64,000 nt of DNA from an uncultured Pelagibacteraceae bacterium (GTDB lineage: Bacteria; Pseudomonadota; Alphaproteobacteria; Pelagibacterales; Pelagibacteraceae). The notes beneath the pieces are model-generated. The model worked only from the letters and a program-made list of their open reading frames with translations. It ran no database searches and had not been told where the DNA came from. The position numbers were made by a program, and so were the translations under genes. Below, piece after piece: positions 29,091-38,445 of the stretch. Within the stretch, counting starts at the first letter, position 1. Each line of letters begins with the position of its first letter. The stretch spans positions 21,709 through 85,708 of the forward strand of contig CACEQR010000005.1 in the NCBI GenBank assembly GCA_902561765.1, written 5' to 3'.

Positions 29091-30833
29091 ATGCTTAAGT
29101 CTGAAGAATTGATAAACAAAGTCAAAAACTATAATAAATTTTTAAACCCTGAAACTTTATCCAAAGCTTATGATTTTGCTTTGAAAGCTCATGAAAAACA
29201 AAAAAGAGATGAGGGTTCACCTTATATTATACACCCAATCGCAGTTGCAAATATATTAACTGAGTTAAAACTAGACAGTGCAACTATAGCAACAGGATTA
29301 CTTCATGATACAATAGAAGACACCTATGCAACTTACAACACCATAGAGTCTGAATTTGGAAAAGAGGTTGCTGATTTGGTCGATGGAGTTACAAAAATAT
29401 CAGAGTTTGAAAACCAAGCAATTTCAAATTCTAAAGCAGAAAACTTTAGAAAGTTAATTTTAGCAACATCTAAAGATATCAGGGTCTTACTTGTAAAACT
29501 AGCAGACAGATTACACAATATGCGAACAATAAAAGTCGTTGAAAAAGAAAAACAAATAAGAAAAGCAAAAGAGACAATGGAAATATATGCACCACTTGCT
29601 GATAGAATGGGTATGCACCGTATTAGAGATGAATTAGAGGATCTATCATTCGAAGTTTTAAATGAAGATGCTCGAAAATTAATTAAAGATAGATTAGATA
29701 AAATAAAAGAAAATAATCTCATAAATTTTAACAATATCTCTGACCAATTTTCCGAAACATTAAAGGATAAAAATATTAATCCCCAAATCGTTGGAAGGGA
29801 AAAAACTCCTTTTTCAATATGGAGAAAAATTCAAAAAAAAAGAACTTCATTAGAACAAATAACTGATATTATTGGTTTCAGGATTATTTTAGAGAATATT
29901 GAAGATTGTTACAAAGCATTAGGAGTTTTTCATAGTAAATGGAATTGTATTCCAGGAAAATTCAAAGATTATATATCATCGCCTAAAATTAATAAGTATC
30001 AATCACTTCATACAGCAATTATTGGTCCTAATAAAAGACCAATAGAAATTCAATTAAGAACTAAGCAAATGCATGAGTTTGCTGAAAGAGGTATCGCTTC
30101 TCATTGGAAATATAAATCATCTGAAAAATTTAATTCTTTGACATGGAAAGAATATGACTGGTTAGCAGATTTAGTGGAAATTATAGATAAAAATGAAAAT
30201 CCTGATGACTCTTACGAATACACTAAGCTTCAAATGTTCCAAGAAAATGCTTTTTGTTTTACGCCAAAAGGTTCAATTATAAAGCTTCCAAAAAATGCCA
30301 CACCAATAGATTTTGCTTATGCAGTTCATACACAAATAGGTGATGCTGCAATTGGATGTGAGATAAACGGCAAAGATAGTGCTTTACAATCAGTTTTAAG
30401 AAATGGTGATGTTGTTAAGATCATTACTTCAAAAAAAGCATCTCCATCTCTACATTGGTTGACTAGTACCAAGACTGGGAAGGCTAGGGCCGCAATAAGA
30501 CGATATTGGCAATATCGTGAAAATAAAAAACCGATTAAAGAAAAAAGATATAATACCACTCTTTGGATATCTCTTCCCGATGAACCAGGAAAAATGGGTG
30601 ATGTTACAACAATGATTGGAGAAAACTTTGTTAACATTTCTAGCGTAGAAATGGTAGAAAAACTTAATGGTAGAATTAACTTTAAATTTAACCTGATTAT
30701 TCATGACCTTAAAAACTTTACAAAATTGATAAGTGAACTAAAACAAAAGGAATATAAATTTAAAATTATTAGACATAAAAACAAAAAATATGCTTTCTTT
30801 AAAAAACTCTTTAGCAGTTTTAAGAAAAACTAA
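29091..30833 (+). CDS. spoT: bifunctional (p)ppGpp synthetase/hydrolase, shortened RSH
   Basis: Makes and degrades the stringent-response alarmone. Residues ~20-180 form the HD hydrolase domain (His48 in IIHPIAVA; H72-D73 in LLHDTIEDT). The synthetase domain follows (PFSIWRKIQKK, DIIGFRIIL, YQSLHTAI, IEIQLRTKQMHEFAERG). A TGS domain is next (GSIIKLPKNATPIDFAYAVHTQIG) and an ACT domain ends the protein (LPDEPGKMGDVTTMIGEN). At 580 residues it is ~120-150 shorter than E. coli SpoT. The helical/zinc-finger (CC) region between TGS and ACT is reduced to a few tens of residues. Both catalytic sites appear intact. It overlaps pyrE by 44 bp. Confidence 0.93.
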   Translation: MLKSEELINKVKNYNKFLNPETLSKAYDFALKAHEKQKRDEGSPYIIHPIAVANILTELKLDSATIATGLLHDTIEDTYATYNTIESEFGKEVADLVDGVTKISEFENQAISNSKAENFRKLILATSKDIRVLLVKLADRLHNMRTIKVVEKEKQIRKAKETMEIYAPLADRMGMHRIRDELEDLSFEVLNEDARKLIKDRLDKIKENNLINFNNISDQFSETLKDKNINPQIVGREKTPFSIWRKIQKKRTSLEQITDIIGFRIILENIEDCYKALGVFHSKWNCIPGKFKDYISSPKINKYQSLHTAIIGPNKRPIEIQLRTKQMHEFAERGIASHWKYKSSEKFNSLTWKEYDWLADLVEIIDKNENPDDSYEYTKLQMFQENAFCFTPKGSIIKLPKNATPIDFAYAVHTQIGDAAIGCEINGKDSALQSVLRNGDVVKIITSKKASPSLHWLTSTKTGKARAAIRRYWQYRENKKPIKEKRYNTTLWISLPDEPGKMGDVTTMIGENFVNISSVEMVEKLNGRINFKFNLIIHDLKNFTKLISELKQKEYKFKIIRHKNKKYAFFKKLFSSFKKN

Positions 30834-31380
30834 TGCTTTGTTAGACGGTCATTTTGTATTGTCATCTGGACTGCATTCACCTTCATATGTACAGTGTGCA
30901 AAACTACTAAGTTTTCCAAATAAATCTGAAAAATTTACAAAATCTTTAGCAATTAAAATAAAAAAAACATTTAAAAATATTGATTTAATTTTATCACCAG
31001 CAATGGGTGGAGTAGTGATCGGTTATGAGATCGGTAGAGTTTTAAAAAAAGAAACAATTTTTTGTGAGCGTGTTGATGGCAATTTTAAACTAAGAAGAGG
31101 TTTTAATATAAAAAAAAAATCAAGAGTTTTAATTATTGAAGACGTTATAACTACTGGAAAATCAAGTTTAGAATGTGTTAAATTAATAAAAAAATCTGGT
31201 GCAATTTTATTAGGATTTGCATGTTTAATTGATAGATCTAATAAGCAAACCTTAAAAATAAAAGGAAAAAAAATTGTCTCTCAAGTAAAATTAATAATTC
31301 CAACTTATAAAGAAAAAAATGTTCCTTTAAGTCTAAAAAAAATACCAATTTCAAAGCCAGGAAGTCGATTTTTGAAATGA
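30790..31380 (+). CDS. pyrE: orotate phosphoribosyltransferase
   Basis: Converts orotate and PRPP to OMP in pyrimidine synthesis. The 196-residue protein has the PRPP-binding motif VLIIEDVITTGKSS (~116-129), the substrate hood LSSGLHSPSYVQCAKLL, and AMGGVVIGYEIGRVL. The ATG lies 44 bp inside the end of the RSH gene in another frame. The N-terminus MLSLKNSLAVLRKTNALLDGHF fits the family, so the overlap looks real. It overlaps pdxJ by four bases (ATGA). Confidence 0.95.
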   Translation: MLSLKNSLAVLRKTNALLDGHFVLSSGLHSPSYVQCAKLLSFPNKSEKFTKSLAIKIKKTFKNIDLILSPAMGGVVIGYEIGRVLKKETIFCERVDGNFKLRRGFNIKKKSRVLIIEDVITTGKSSLECVKLIKKSGAILLGFACLIDRSNKQTLKIKGKKIVSQVKLIIPTYKEKNVPLSLKKIPISKPGSRFLK

Positions 31381-32096
31381 GAAAGAGACTTGGTGTAAAT
31401 ATAGATCATATTGCAACCTTAAGAAATGCTAGAGGAGAAAAACATCCTGATCCTTACACTGTAGCTTTAAATGTTTTAAAGGCTGGTGCAAATTCTATTA
31501 CTGTTCATTTAAGAGAGGATAGAAGACACATCAAAGATAAAGATTTAAAAATTCTGTCATCTAATAAATCAATTCCTATTAATTTAGAAATTGCCTCTGA
31601 TCCACAAATGATAAATATTGCACTAAAAAACAAACCTTCCTTTATTTGTCTTGTGCCAGAAAAAAGAAATGAAATTACCACTGAAGGTGGATTAAATTTA
31701 AAAAAGAATAAAGATAAAATAAAAAAAATATTGGAAATCTTTAATAAAAATAATATTAGAACCAGCTTATTTATAAATCCATCACTACAAGATATAAAAT
31801 TATCAAAAACCCTAGGGAGTAAATGCATAGAAATACACACGGGTAAAATTTCTAATCAAATAAAAAATAAAAAAAATTATTCTAAAGAACTAAAAAAAAT
31901 CAAGAAATGTGCTTTTTATGCGAAAAATATAGGTTTAGAAGTTCACGCTGGTCATGGGATGGATTATAAAACAACAAAAATACTTAATAAGATTGATCAA
32001 ATAGAGGAATTTAATATTGGACATTTTATTATTGGAGAGTCTGTTTCTCATGGTATTTCAAAAGTAGTTAAACAATTTATTAAAATATTAAGATAA
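31377..32096 (+). CDS. pdxJ: pyridoxine 5'-phosphate synthase
   Basis: Joins 1-deoxyxylulose-5-phosphate and 3-amino-2-oxopropyl phosphate to give pyridoxine phosphate (DXP-dependent B6 route). The 239-residue protein begins RLGVNIDHIATLRNARG, with HLREDRRHI, NLEIA, LVPEKRNEITTEGGL and EVHAGHGMDY, all PdxJ signatures. It lies in a tight chain pyrE-pdxJ-acpS-lepB-rnc-recO with 1-4 base overlaps. pdxJ-acpS is a common proteobacterial pair. Confidence 0.97.
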   Translation: MRKRLGVNIDHIATLRNARGEKHPDPYTVALNVLKAGANSITVHLREDRRHIKDKDLKILSSNKSIPINLEIASDPQMINIALKNKPSFICLVPEKRNEITTEGGLNLKKNKDKIKKILEIFNKNNIRTSLFINPSLQDIKLSKTLGSKCIEIHTGKISNQIKNKKNYSKELKKIKKCAFYAKNIGLEVHAGHGMDYKTTKILNKIDQIEEFNIGHFIIGESVSHGISKVVKQFIKILR

Positions 32097-32485
32097 TGGA
32101 TATTATAGGTAATGGTGTTGATATCATCAAAAACAGTAGAATTAATAATTCTTTAAAAATCAAGGGTTTTTTAAATAGAATTTTTACAAAAAATGAAATT
32201 AAACAAGGGAAAAAATTAAAGAATAAAATTAATTTTTATGCAAAAAGATTTGCTGCGAAAGAGGCATTTGTTAAAGCAATTGGAACTGGCTTTAGATATG
32301 ACATAAATTTTAATGATATTGAAATCAGTAATCATAAGAATGGAAAACCCTATATTTTATTATCAAATAAATTAAAAAATTTTTTAAAAAAAAAATTTAG
32401 AATACAAAAATATAGAGTCCATTTATCGCTTTCGGATGAAAAAGATTATTCAGTCGCTTTTGTAATTATAGATAAAATAATATGA
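32096..32485 (+). CDS. acpS: holo-[acyl-carrier-protein] synthase
   Basis: Transfers 4'-phosphopantetheine from CoA to apo-ACP. The 129-residue protein has the Mg2+-binding GNGVDIIKNSRI near residue 8 and FAAKEAFVKAIGTGFRYDI with the conserved KEA triplet, plus HLSLSDEKDYSVAFVII at the end. Length fits AcpS. It overlaps pdxJ by one base and lepB by four. Confidence 0.95.
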   Translation: MDIIGNGVDIIKNSRINNSLKIKGFLNRIFTKNEIKQGKKLKNKINFYAKRFAAKEAFVKAIGTGFRYDINFNDIEISNHKNGKPYILLSNKLKNFLKKKFRIQKYRVHLSLSDEKDYSVAFVIIDKII

Positions 32486-33210
32486 AAAAAATAATAATCG
32501 AAAATCTTAAAACTATAATTTATGCACTTATTATTGCTGTTTTAATTAGATCTATTTTATTACAACCTTTTTATATTCCATCATCTTCTATGGAACCAAA
32601 TTTATTAGTTGGAGACAGACTTTTTGTGACAAAATATACATATGGTTATAGCAAGCATTCTTTTCCATTTAGTCCTCCAATTTTTAAAAATCGTATTTTT
32701 ACCAAAGATCCTAAAAGAGGCGATGTTGCTGTATTTAAAACACCAGCAGATAACAGAACTGATTATATAAAGCGTGTTATTGGTTTACCTGGTGATACAA
32801 TCCAATTTATTAATGGTGACCTTTATCTTAATGGAAATCAAATTTTAAAAACTATTAAGTCAAAAAATATCACAAATTTTTGTGGCAAAGCAAAAATAAA
32901 TGTTAATACGTTTGAAGAAAAATTACCAAATGGTAAAGTTTATTTAGCCTCTTATAGAACAGATATTACTTTTGCAAACTCTGACAAATACATTGTCCCA
33001 AAAGATCATTTATTTTTCTTGGGAGATAATAGAGATTGCTCGAAAGATAGTAGATTTTTATCCGAAGTCGGCTATGTACATAAAAATAACCTTGTTGGTA
33101 AAGCTCAAATATTATTTTTTTCATCAGATCCATTTATTGGAAGTATTGTAAAATTTTGGAAATGGAATGAGATTTTAAGACTAAATAGATTTTTCAACAT
33201 AATTAAATAA
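32482..33210 (+). CDS. lepB: signal peptidase I
   Basis: Cleaves signal peptides of exported proteins at the periplasmic face. The 242-residue protein has one N-terminal membrane span (~8-25), the nucleophile Ser36 in IPSSSMEPNLLVGD, and the general base Lys in NRTDYIKRVIGLPGD. The box E region is FFLGDNRDCSKDSR. A single anchor is present rather than the two of E. coli LepB, as in many alphaproteobacteria. It lies two bases before rnc. Confidence 0.96.
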   Translation: MKKIIIENLKTIIYALIIAVLIRSILLQPFYIPSSSMEPNLLVGDRLFVTKYTYGYSKHSFPFSPPIFKNRIFTKDPKRGDVAVFKTPADNRTDYIKRVIGLPGDTIQFINGDLYLNGNQILKTIKSKNITNFCGKAKINVNTFEEKLPNGKVYLASYRTDITFANSDKYIVPKDHLFFLGDNRDCSKDSRFLSEVGYVHKNNLVGKAQILFFSSDPFIGSIVKFWKWNEILRLNRFFNIIK

Positions 33211-33212
33211 AT

Positions 33213-33878
33213 ATGGATAAAATAAAAATTCTTCAAAGAAAAATTAAAATAGATTTTAAAAATGAAAAAATTCTTTTGCAGGCTATTACTCACAAAAGCT
33301 TTGATCCAAATAACAATTATGAAAATCTTGAATTTTTAGGTGATAGAGTGCTTGGTCTAGTTGTTTCTAAAAAACTATTTGAGATTTTTCCAGACGAAAA
33401 AGTAGGATCTTTAGATAAAAAATTAGCTTCTTTAGTGAATAAAAATAAATGCTTAGAAGTTGGTAATTTACTAAATCTTAAAGAGTTTGTTATTACAGGT
33501 AATTATAAATCTAGTAGAAATATAGTAGAAAATAAAATTATTTCAGATTGTTGTGAGGCAATAATTGGGGCAATTTATTTAGACAGAGGATTTGAAGTTT
33601 CTAAAATTTTTATTCTAAAACAATGGAAAAATTTAATAAACAATTCTGAAATCACTTTTGTTGATGCTAAAACAAGACTTCAGGAATATTCTTTAAAAAA
33701 TTTTAAAATATTGCCTATTTATAAACTAGTCTCTAATACTGGTCCTAGACACAAACCTAAATTTAAAGTAGGCGTAAAACTTAAAAATAGTACCTATGTT
33801 TATGCAATAGGATCTTCAAAGAAAATTGCAGAACAATCAGCAGCTTCTGAACTTCTCAAAAAAATTAATCAACAATGA
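33213..33878 (+). CDS. rnc: ribonuclease III
   Basis: Cleaves double-stranded RNA in rRNA precursor and mRNA processing. The 221-residue protein has the signature NLEFLGDRVLGLVVS (~38-52) and the second acidic site SDCCEAIIGAIYLDRG. A C-terminal dsRNA-binding domain begins after ~residue 150 (DAKTRLQEYS ... KKIAEQSAASELLKKI). In most alphaproteobacteria era follows rnc. Here recO follows directly with a four-base overlap. Confidence 0.96.
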   Translation: MDKIKILQRKIKIDFKNEKILLQAITHKSFDPNNNYENLEFLGDRVLGLVVSKKLFEIFPDEKVGSLDKKLASLVNKNKCLEVGNLLNLKEFVITGNYKSSRNIVENKIISDCCEAIIGAIYLDRGFEVSKIFILKQWKNLINNSEITFVDAKTRLQEYSLKNFKILPIYKLVSNTGPRHKPKFKVGVKLKNSTYVYAIGSSKKIAEQSAASELLKKINQQ

Positions 33879-34549
33879 ATTGGCAAGATAAAGGGTATTT
33901 ACTATCTTTAAACAAATATAATGAAAATTCATCCATAGCTGAATTTTTCACAGAAAATAACGGAAAAGTAGTAGGGGTAATTTTTGGATCCACATCAAAA
34001 AAAATTAAAAGTTATTTATTAATAGGTAATAAGTTTCACATAAATTCAAAACTTAGAGAAGATGGTAGATTAGGTTATCTTAAAGTTGAAATCGATGAAA
34101 TTAAAACACCTGTTTATTTAGAAAATAAAAAAAAATTGTTTTGTATTATATATTGTATGAATTTAATTAAAATTCTTACTGTTGAAAATGAGAGTAATAT
34201 GGAAATTTACTTTCTTTTAGAAAAGTTGTTTAAAATTATTGATGTTGATAATTGGTTGGTTGAATTTTTGTATTTAGAGTTAAACATACTTAAATCTATT
34301 GGATATGACATTAATTTTAAAGATTACGTGGTTAATAAGAATATTAATGGTCAAACTAAATATGTTGTGGATTCAAGTCAAAAAATAATACCCAATTTTC
34401 TAATAGATAAAAAAATCATTCCTGAAAATACAAAAGATATTTACAGTGGCTATTTAATAGTTGGAGATTTTCTGGATAAAACGATTATTAAACCTAATAA
34501 CAAAAGTTTTCCTTCATCAAGGACTGATTTTATTAATTTGCTTAAATAG
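33875..34549 (+). CDS. recO: DNA repair protein RecO
   Basis: RecO anneals SSB-coated DNA and loads RecA with RecR. The 224-residue protein starts MNWQDKGYLLSLNKYNENSSIAEFFTE, matching the N-terminal OB-fold, and continues with an alpha-helical C-terminal domain. The zinc-binding cysteines of some RecO proteins are not visible, which is common. Conservation is moderate, and the assignment rests on the N-terminus and the position after rnc. It ends one base before the convergent hemB. Confidence 0.85.
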   Translation: MNWQDKGYLLSLNKYNENSSIAEFFTENNGKVVGVIFGSTSKKIKSYLLIGNKFHINSKLREDGRLGYLKVEIDEIKTPVYLENKKKLFCIIYCMNLIKILTVENESNMEIYFLLEKLFKIIDVDNWLVEFLYLELNILKSIGYDINFKDYVVNKNINGQTKYVVDSSQKIIPNFLIDKKIIPENTKDIYSGYLIVGDFLDKTIIKPNNKSFPSSRTDFINLLK

Positions 34550-35530
34550 TCAAAGATCAATCTGATCTGCAAAATATGTAATAATGCTACTTGCTCCTGC
34601 TCTTTTAAACGAAATAAGAGACTCTTTAATAGATGTTTTGTCTATTAATTTTTGATTAATACCATTCATAATTAAACTATATTCACCAGAAACTTGATAT
34701 GCGAATACTGGTATTTTAAATTTATCTTTTACTTTTTTTATAACATCAAGATAAGGCATACCAGGTTTAACCATTATCATATCAGCACCTTCTTTTATAT
34801 CTAATGAAACTTCCCTTAATGACTCATCAGAATTTCTATAATCCATTTGGTATGTTTTTTTATCACCTTTTAATAATTTTTTAGATCCAACTGCGTCTCT
34901 AAAGGGTCCATAAAAACTAGATGAATATTTAACAGCATATGATAATATCTGAACATCATCAAAATTATTTTTGTCTAAAGCAGATCTAATTTTGCCAATT
35001 CTACCATCCATCATATCTGATGGTGCAATTACATCACAACCCATTTTTGCTTGAAGAACAGCTTGTTTTGTTAGTATCTCTATAGTCTCATCATTTAATA
35101 TTTTTTTATTTACTAACAGTCCATCATGCCCATGTGATGTATAAGGATCCAACGCTACATCACACATAATTCCAATTTTATTTTTAAATCGTTTTTTTAT
35201 ATATTTTATTCCTCTACATACTAGATTATTTTCGTTAAGCGCTTCAGACCCATTCTGATCTTTAAATTTTTGGTTTATATGAGGAAACAAGGCAATCATT
35301 GGAATTCCTTTTCTAACAGCTTTTCCAACTACAGAATTTAATTTATCTATGCTGTATCTAAATACATTAGGCATACTTTTGATTGATTCTTTTTTATTTT
35401 TGCCCTCAATTAAAAAAATAGGTAATATTAAATCACTATAATTTAGAGTATTTTCTTGAATCAGTTTTCTAGACCAAGCATATTTTCTTGATCTTCTAAG
35501 CCTTAAATTTGGATATTTTCCTGTAATCAT
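34550..35530 (-). CDS. hemB: delta-aminolevulinic acid dehydratase (porphobilinogen synthase)
   Basis: Condenses two 5-aminolevulinates to porphobilinogen in heme synthesis. Starting at the ATG at 35530 (MITGKYPNLRLRRSRKYAWSR) gives ~326 residues, the family norm; a TTG seven codons upstream is less likely. The metal site reads CDVALDPYTSHGHDGLL, the aspartate-rich Mg2+-type variant, not the three-cysteine Zn2+ site. The Schiff-base region DMIMVKPGMPYLD and the upstream SDMMDGRIG match the family. Confidence 0.95.
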   Translation of the reverse strand: MITGKYPNLRLRRSRKYAWSRKLIQENTLNYSDLILPIFLIEGKNKKESIKSMPNVFRYSIDKLNSVVGKAVRKGIPMIALFPHINQKFKDQNGSEALNENNLVCRGIKYIKKRFKNKIGIMCDVALDPYTSHGHDGLLVNKKILNDETIEILTKQAVLQAKMGCDVIAPSDMMDGRIGKIRSALDKNNFDDVQILSYAVKYSSSFYGPFRDAVGSKKLLKGDKKTYQMDYRNSDESLREVSLDIKEGADMIMVKPGMPYLDVIKKVKDKFKIPVFAYQVSGEYSLIMNGINQKLIDKTSIKESLISFKRAGASSIITYFADQIDL

Positions 35531-35596
35531 ATGTATTTTATTATGCGACAAATGTATTATACAAATATATATATAAATGAGTAGAAAACAATCTTC

Positions 35597-36241
35597 ATGA
35601 CCATCAATAAAGAAAAAATTGTAAATCTTAACATCAACAACGAAAATGACAGAGTTTTAGACTTTAGTGATTTTCAAAAACAAACTATTAGTTTTGATAT
35701 TGATAAGCTTCAAGATGCATATAATCAAATTGTTAAAATTAAAAAATTTGATGATGGTGGCGGTGTAACAAATTTTGGAGCAATATCTTTAACTCAAATT
35801 CCTGGAGACCCAGACTCCATTAAAGGAAGTAAAGCAAGAGGTGTTTATTGGACTAAACCTGATAAATCAGGAAAAGAAGTATCAAGAGATGTGAACATTG
35901 ATGAGTCTAAATATTCGGAATTTATAAAAGACTATGATAATACATATTTTAAAGAGGTTTATGATGTTTTATCTTCAAAATACAAACTAGGAAGAGTTAG
36001 AATACTTTTAAAAGAACCTAGATCGACATTAAGTTGGCATAGAGACCCAGAACCAAGACTGCATATACCAATTATTACAAACCCAGGTTGCTTGATGGTA
36101 ATTGATAATGTGGCAATGCATATGCCTGCAGATGGATCTGTATGGGTAACTAATAATACAAAATATCACAATGCTTTTAATGGTGGAGAAGAAAATAGAA
36201 TTCACTTAGTAGCTTGTGTTTTAGATTATAAGTTTAATTAG
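35597..36241 (+). CDS. aspartyl/asparaginyl beta-hydroxylase-like dioxygenase
   Basis: A 214-residue soluble protein resembling the Asp/Asn beta-hydroxylase (2-oxoglutarate/Fe(II)) fold. The segment LSWHRDPEPRLHIPIITNPG carries an HxD pair (His148, Asp150). The distal His191 (KYHNAFNGG) and Arg201 in ENRIHLV would complete the iron and 2-oxoglutarate sites. The N-terminal third has no match I recognise. Substrate unknown; bacterial homologs hydroxylate proteins, lipids or small molecules. It stands alone between hemB (divergent) and rpiB, one base before the latter's TTG start. Confidence 0.7.
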   Translation: MTINKEKIVNLNINNENDRVLDFSDFQKQTISFDIDKLQDAYNQIVKIKKFDDGGGVTNFGAISLTQIPGDPDSIKGSKARGVYWTKPDKSGKEVSRDVNIDESKYSEFIKDYDNTYFKEVYDVLSSKYKLGRVRILLKEPRSTLSWHRDPEPRLHIPIITNPGCLMVIDNVAMHMPADGSVWVTNNTKYHNAFNGGEENRIHLVACVLDYKFN

Positions 36242-36242
36242 T

Positions 36243-36662
36243 TTGAAAAAAATTTACATCGCATCAGATCACGCAGGATTTAATCTTAAAGAGAGCATTA
36301 AAAAGAAATATTCAAAAATTTATAAAATATTTGATTTGGGTCCTCAATCTACTAAATCAGTCAATTATCCAGATTATGCTCATAAATTATCAAAAAAAAT
36401 AAATAGTAAAGAAAATATTGGAATTTTAGTATGTGGATCAGGAATGGGAATGGCAATGTCAGCTAATAAGCATAAAAACATAAGGGCAGCATTATGTTAT
36501 TCAGTAAAAAATGCTAAATTATCTAGATTGCATAATGATGCAAATGTTATTACATTAGGAGAAAGGTTGATCAGTAGAAATTTAGCCTTTAAATGTATAA
36601 ATACATTCTTAAATACTAAGTTTGAGGGTGGGAGACACAAAAAAAGAGTTAAGAAAATATAA
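36243..36662 (+). CDS. rpiB: ribose 5-phosphate isomerase B
   Basis: Interconverts ribose-5-phosphate and ribulose-5-phosphate in the pentose phosphate pathway. The 139-residue LacA/RpiB protein begins [17 protein letters not shown] and has [16 protein letters not shown] as the anion-hole loop, then [11 protein letters not shown]. The initiation codon appears to be TTG at 36243, as no closer ATG or GTG precedes the conserved start. It lies just before glyA, as in many alphaproteobacteria. Confidence 0.92.
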   Translation: MKKIYIASDHAGFNLKESIKKKYSKIYKIFDLGPQSTKSVNYPDYAHKLSKKINSKENIGILVCGSGMGMAMSANKHKNIRAALCYSVKNAKLSRLHNDANVITLGERLISRNLAFKCINTFLNTKFEGGRHKKRVKKI

Positions 36663-36666
36663 AAAT

Positions 36667-37977
36667 ATGTCTAGTGAAACAAAATACTTGAATAGTGAAT
36701 ATAAAGATTTTTTTGAAAAAAGTTTATTAGAAAGTGATCCAGAAATATTTAAAGCTATTAACGATGAATTAGTAAGACAACAAAATCATATTGAATTAAT
36801 CGCTTCAGAAAATATCGTATCCCAAGCAGTTCTTGAAGCACAAGGTTCAGTATTAACAAATAAATATGCTGAGGGTTATCCAGGAAAAAGATATTATAAT
36901 GGATGTGAGCATGTAGATGTAGCAGAACAACTAGCTATAGATAGACTTAAAGAATTATTTAATTGTAAATTTGCTAATGCTCAACCTCATTCTGGAGCAC
37001 AAGCAAATGGTGCAGTATTTTTAGCTCTGCTTAAACCAGGTGATACTTTCATGGGGATGAGTCTGAATTCAGGAGGACACATTACTCATGGTTTAAAAAT
37101 TTCAATGTCTGGTAAATGGTTTAATGCAATCGGATACGAGGTTGATAAAAAATCTGAACTTATCGATTATGATAATGTTGAAAAACTTGCTCTCGAACAT
37201 AAACCTAAGCTTATAATTGCTGGTGGTAGTGCTTATTCTAGAGTAATTGATTTTAAAAGATTTAGAGAAATTGCTGATAAAGTTGGAGCATATCTTATGG
37301 TTGATATGGCACATTTTTCCGGTCTAGTTGCAGGAAAAGGATATCCGAATCCATGTGACTATGCTCATGTGGTTACTTCAACAACTCACAAGGTATTTAG
37401 AAGTGCTAGAGGTGGTATAATATTAACCAATCACGAGGATTTATCCAAAAAATTTAATACAGCTGTATTTCCAGGATATCAAGGTGGACCATTGATGCAC
37501 ATCATAGCTGCTAAAGCTGTTGGTTTTAAAGAAGCATTAAAACCTGAATTTAAGGAATATATAAAAACAGTATTGGCTAACGCAAAAATTTTAGCTGAAA
37601 CTTTAAAAAATAATGGTTTTAAAATTTATTCAGGAGGAACTGACACTCATTTAATGTTAGTTGATTTAAGACCTTTTAAAGTTAAAGGAAATGCTGCTGC
37701 TGAAAGTTTATCAAGAGCAAATATTACTTGTAATAAAAACGGCATTCCTTTTGATACTGAAAGCCCAATGGTAACATCTGGAATTAGACTTGGCTCTCAA
37801 GCCGCTACAACTAGGGGATTTGGTTTGAAAGAATTTCAAAAAGTAGGTGATTTAATAACAAAAACTATTCAAGGTCTGTCAGAAAACCCAGAAGATAACT
37901 CTAAAATTGAAGATGAAGTAAGGAAAGAAGTTGTTAGCCTATGTTCAAATTTTCCTATATATAAACATCTAGGTTAG
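36667..37977 (+). CDS. glyA: serine hydroxymethyltransferase
   Basis: PLP enzyme interconverting serine and glycine with tetrahydrofolate, the main one-carbon entry. The ATG at 36667 gives 436 residues ([16 protein letters not shown]). An in-frame ATG at 36622 lies inside rpiB and adds residues not seen in the family. [12 protein letters not shown], the PLP Lys242 in [14 protein letters not shown] and the GYQGGPLMH loop are intact. With sarcosine oxidase it links glycine, serine and methylene-THF in this genome. nrdR follows nine bases downstream. Confidence 0.97.
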   Translation: MSSETKYLNSEYKDFFEKSLLESDPEIFKAINDELVRQQNHIELIASENIVSQAVLEAQGSVLTNKYAEGYPGKRYYNGCEHVDVAEQLAIDRLKELFNCKFANAQPHSGAQANGAVFLALLKPGDTFMGMSLNSGGHITHGLKISMSGKWFNAIGYEVDKKSELIDYDNVEKLALEHKPKLIIAGGSAYSRVIDFKRFREIADKVGAYLMVDMAHFSGLVAGKGYPNPCDYAHVVTSTTHKVFRSARGGIILTNHEDLSKKFNTAVFPGYQGGPLMHIIAAKAVGFKEALKPEFKEYIKTVLANAKILAETLKNNGFKIYSGGTDTHLMLVDLRPFKVKGNAAAESLSRANITCNKNGIPFDTESPMVTSGIRLGSQAATTRGFGLKEFQKVGDLITKTIQGLSENPEDNSKIEDEVRKEVVSLCSNFPIYKHLG

Positions 37978-37986
37978 TTTAATCAT

Positions 37987-38445
37987 ATGATATGTCCGTG
38001 CCACAAAAAAGGTGATACTTCAGTTGTTGACTCCAGACCTACAGAGGATGGAACTGCGATTAGAAGAAGAAGACTTTGTATATGTGGAGAGAGATTTACT
38101 ACATTTGAAAGAGTTCAATTTAGAGAACTCACGGTTGTTAAAAAAAATGGAAGAAAATCACCTTTTGACAGAGAGAAGTTGTCTAAATCAATTTATGTGG
38201 CACTTAAAAAAAGACCAATAGATACAGAGACTATTGAGAAATTTATATCAAAAATTAGTAGGTCGATGGAGGAATTAGGTCAGAGCGAAATTTCATCTAA
38301 CACCATCGGGACAATGGTTATGGAAGGATTAAAAGATCTTGATCCAGTAGCTTATGTACGTTTTGCATCTGTATATAGAAACTTCAGAGAAGAAAAAGAC
38401 TTTGTTCAATTTGTGGATAGAATAGATGTCTTTAAAAAAAGATAA
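37987..38445 (+). CDS. nrdR: transcriptional repressor NrdR
   Basis: ATP-cone repressor of ribonucleotide reductase genes, 152 residues. The zinc ribbon is altered. The first knuckle reads [11 protein letters not shown] where typical NrdR has CPxC, so the second ligand would be His6 or Cys5. The second knuckle is CIC rather than CxxC, one residue shorter ([16 protein letters not shown]). The ATP-cone domain (~46-136, [20 protein letters not shown]) looks normal. The order glyA-nrdR-ribD is widely conserved. It overlaps ribD by 20 bp. Confidence 0.94.
   Translation: MICPCHKKGDTSVVDSRPTEDGTAIRRRRLCICGERFTTFERVQFRELTVVKKNGRKSPFDREKLSKSIYVALKKRPIDTETIEKFISKISRSMEELGQSEISSNTIGTMVMEGLKDLDPVAYVRFASVYRNFREEKDFVQFVDRIDVFKKR

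Noticed and set aside
36622..36666. Earlier in-frame ATG for glyA
   Set aside because: It lies inside rpiB and adds residues foreign to the family. The ATG at 36667 gives the usual N-terminus.
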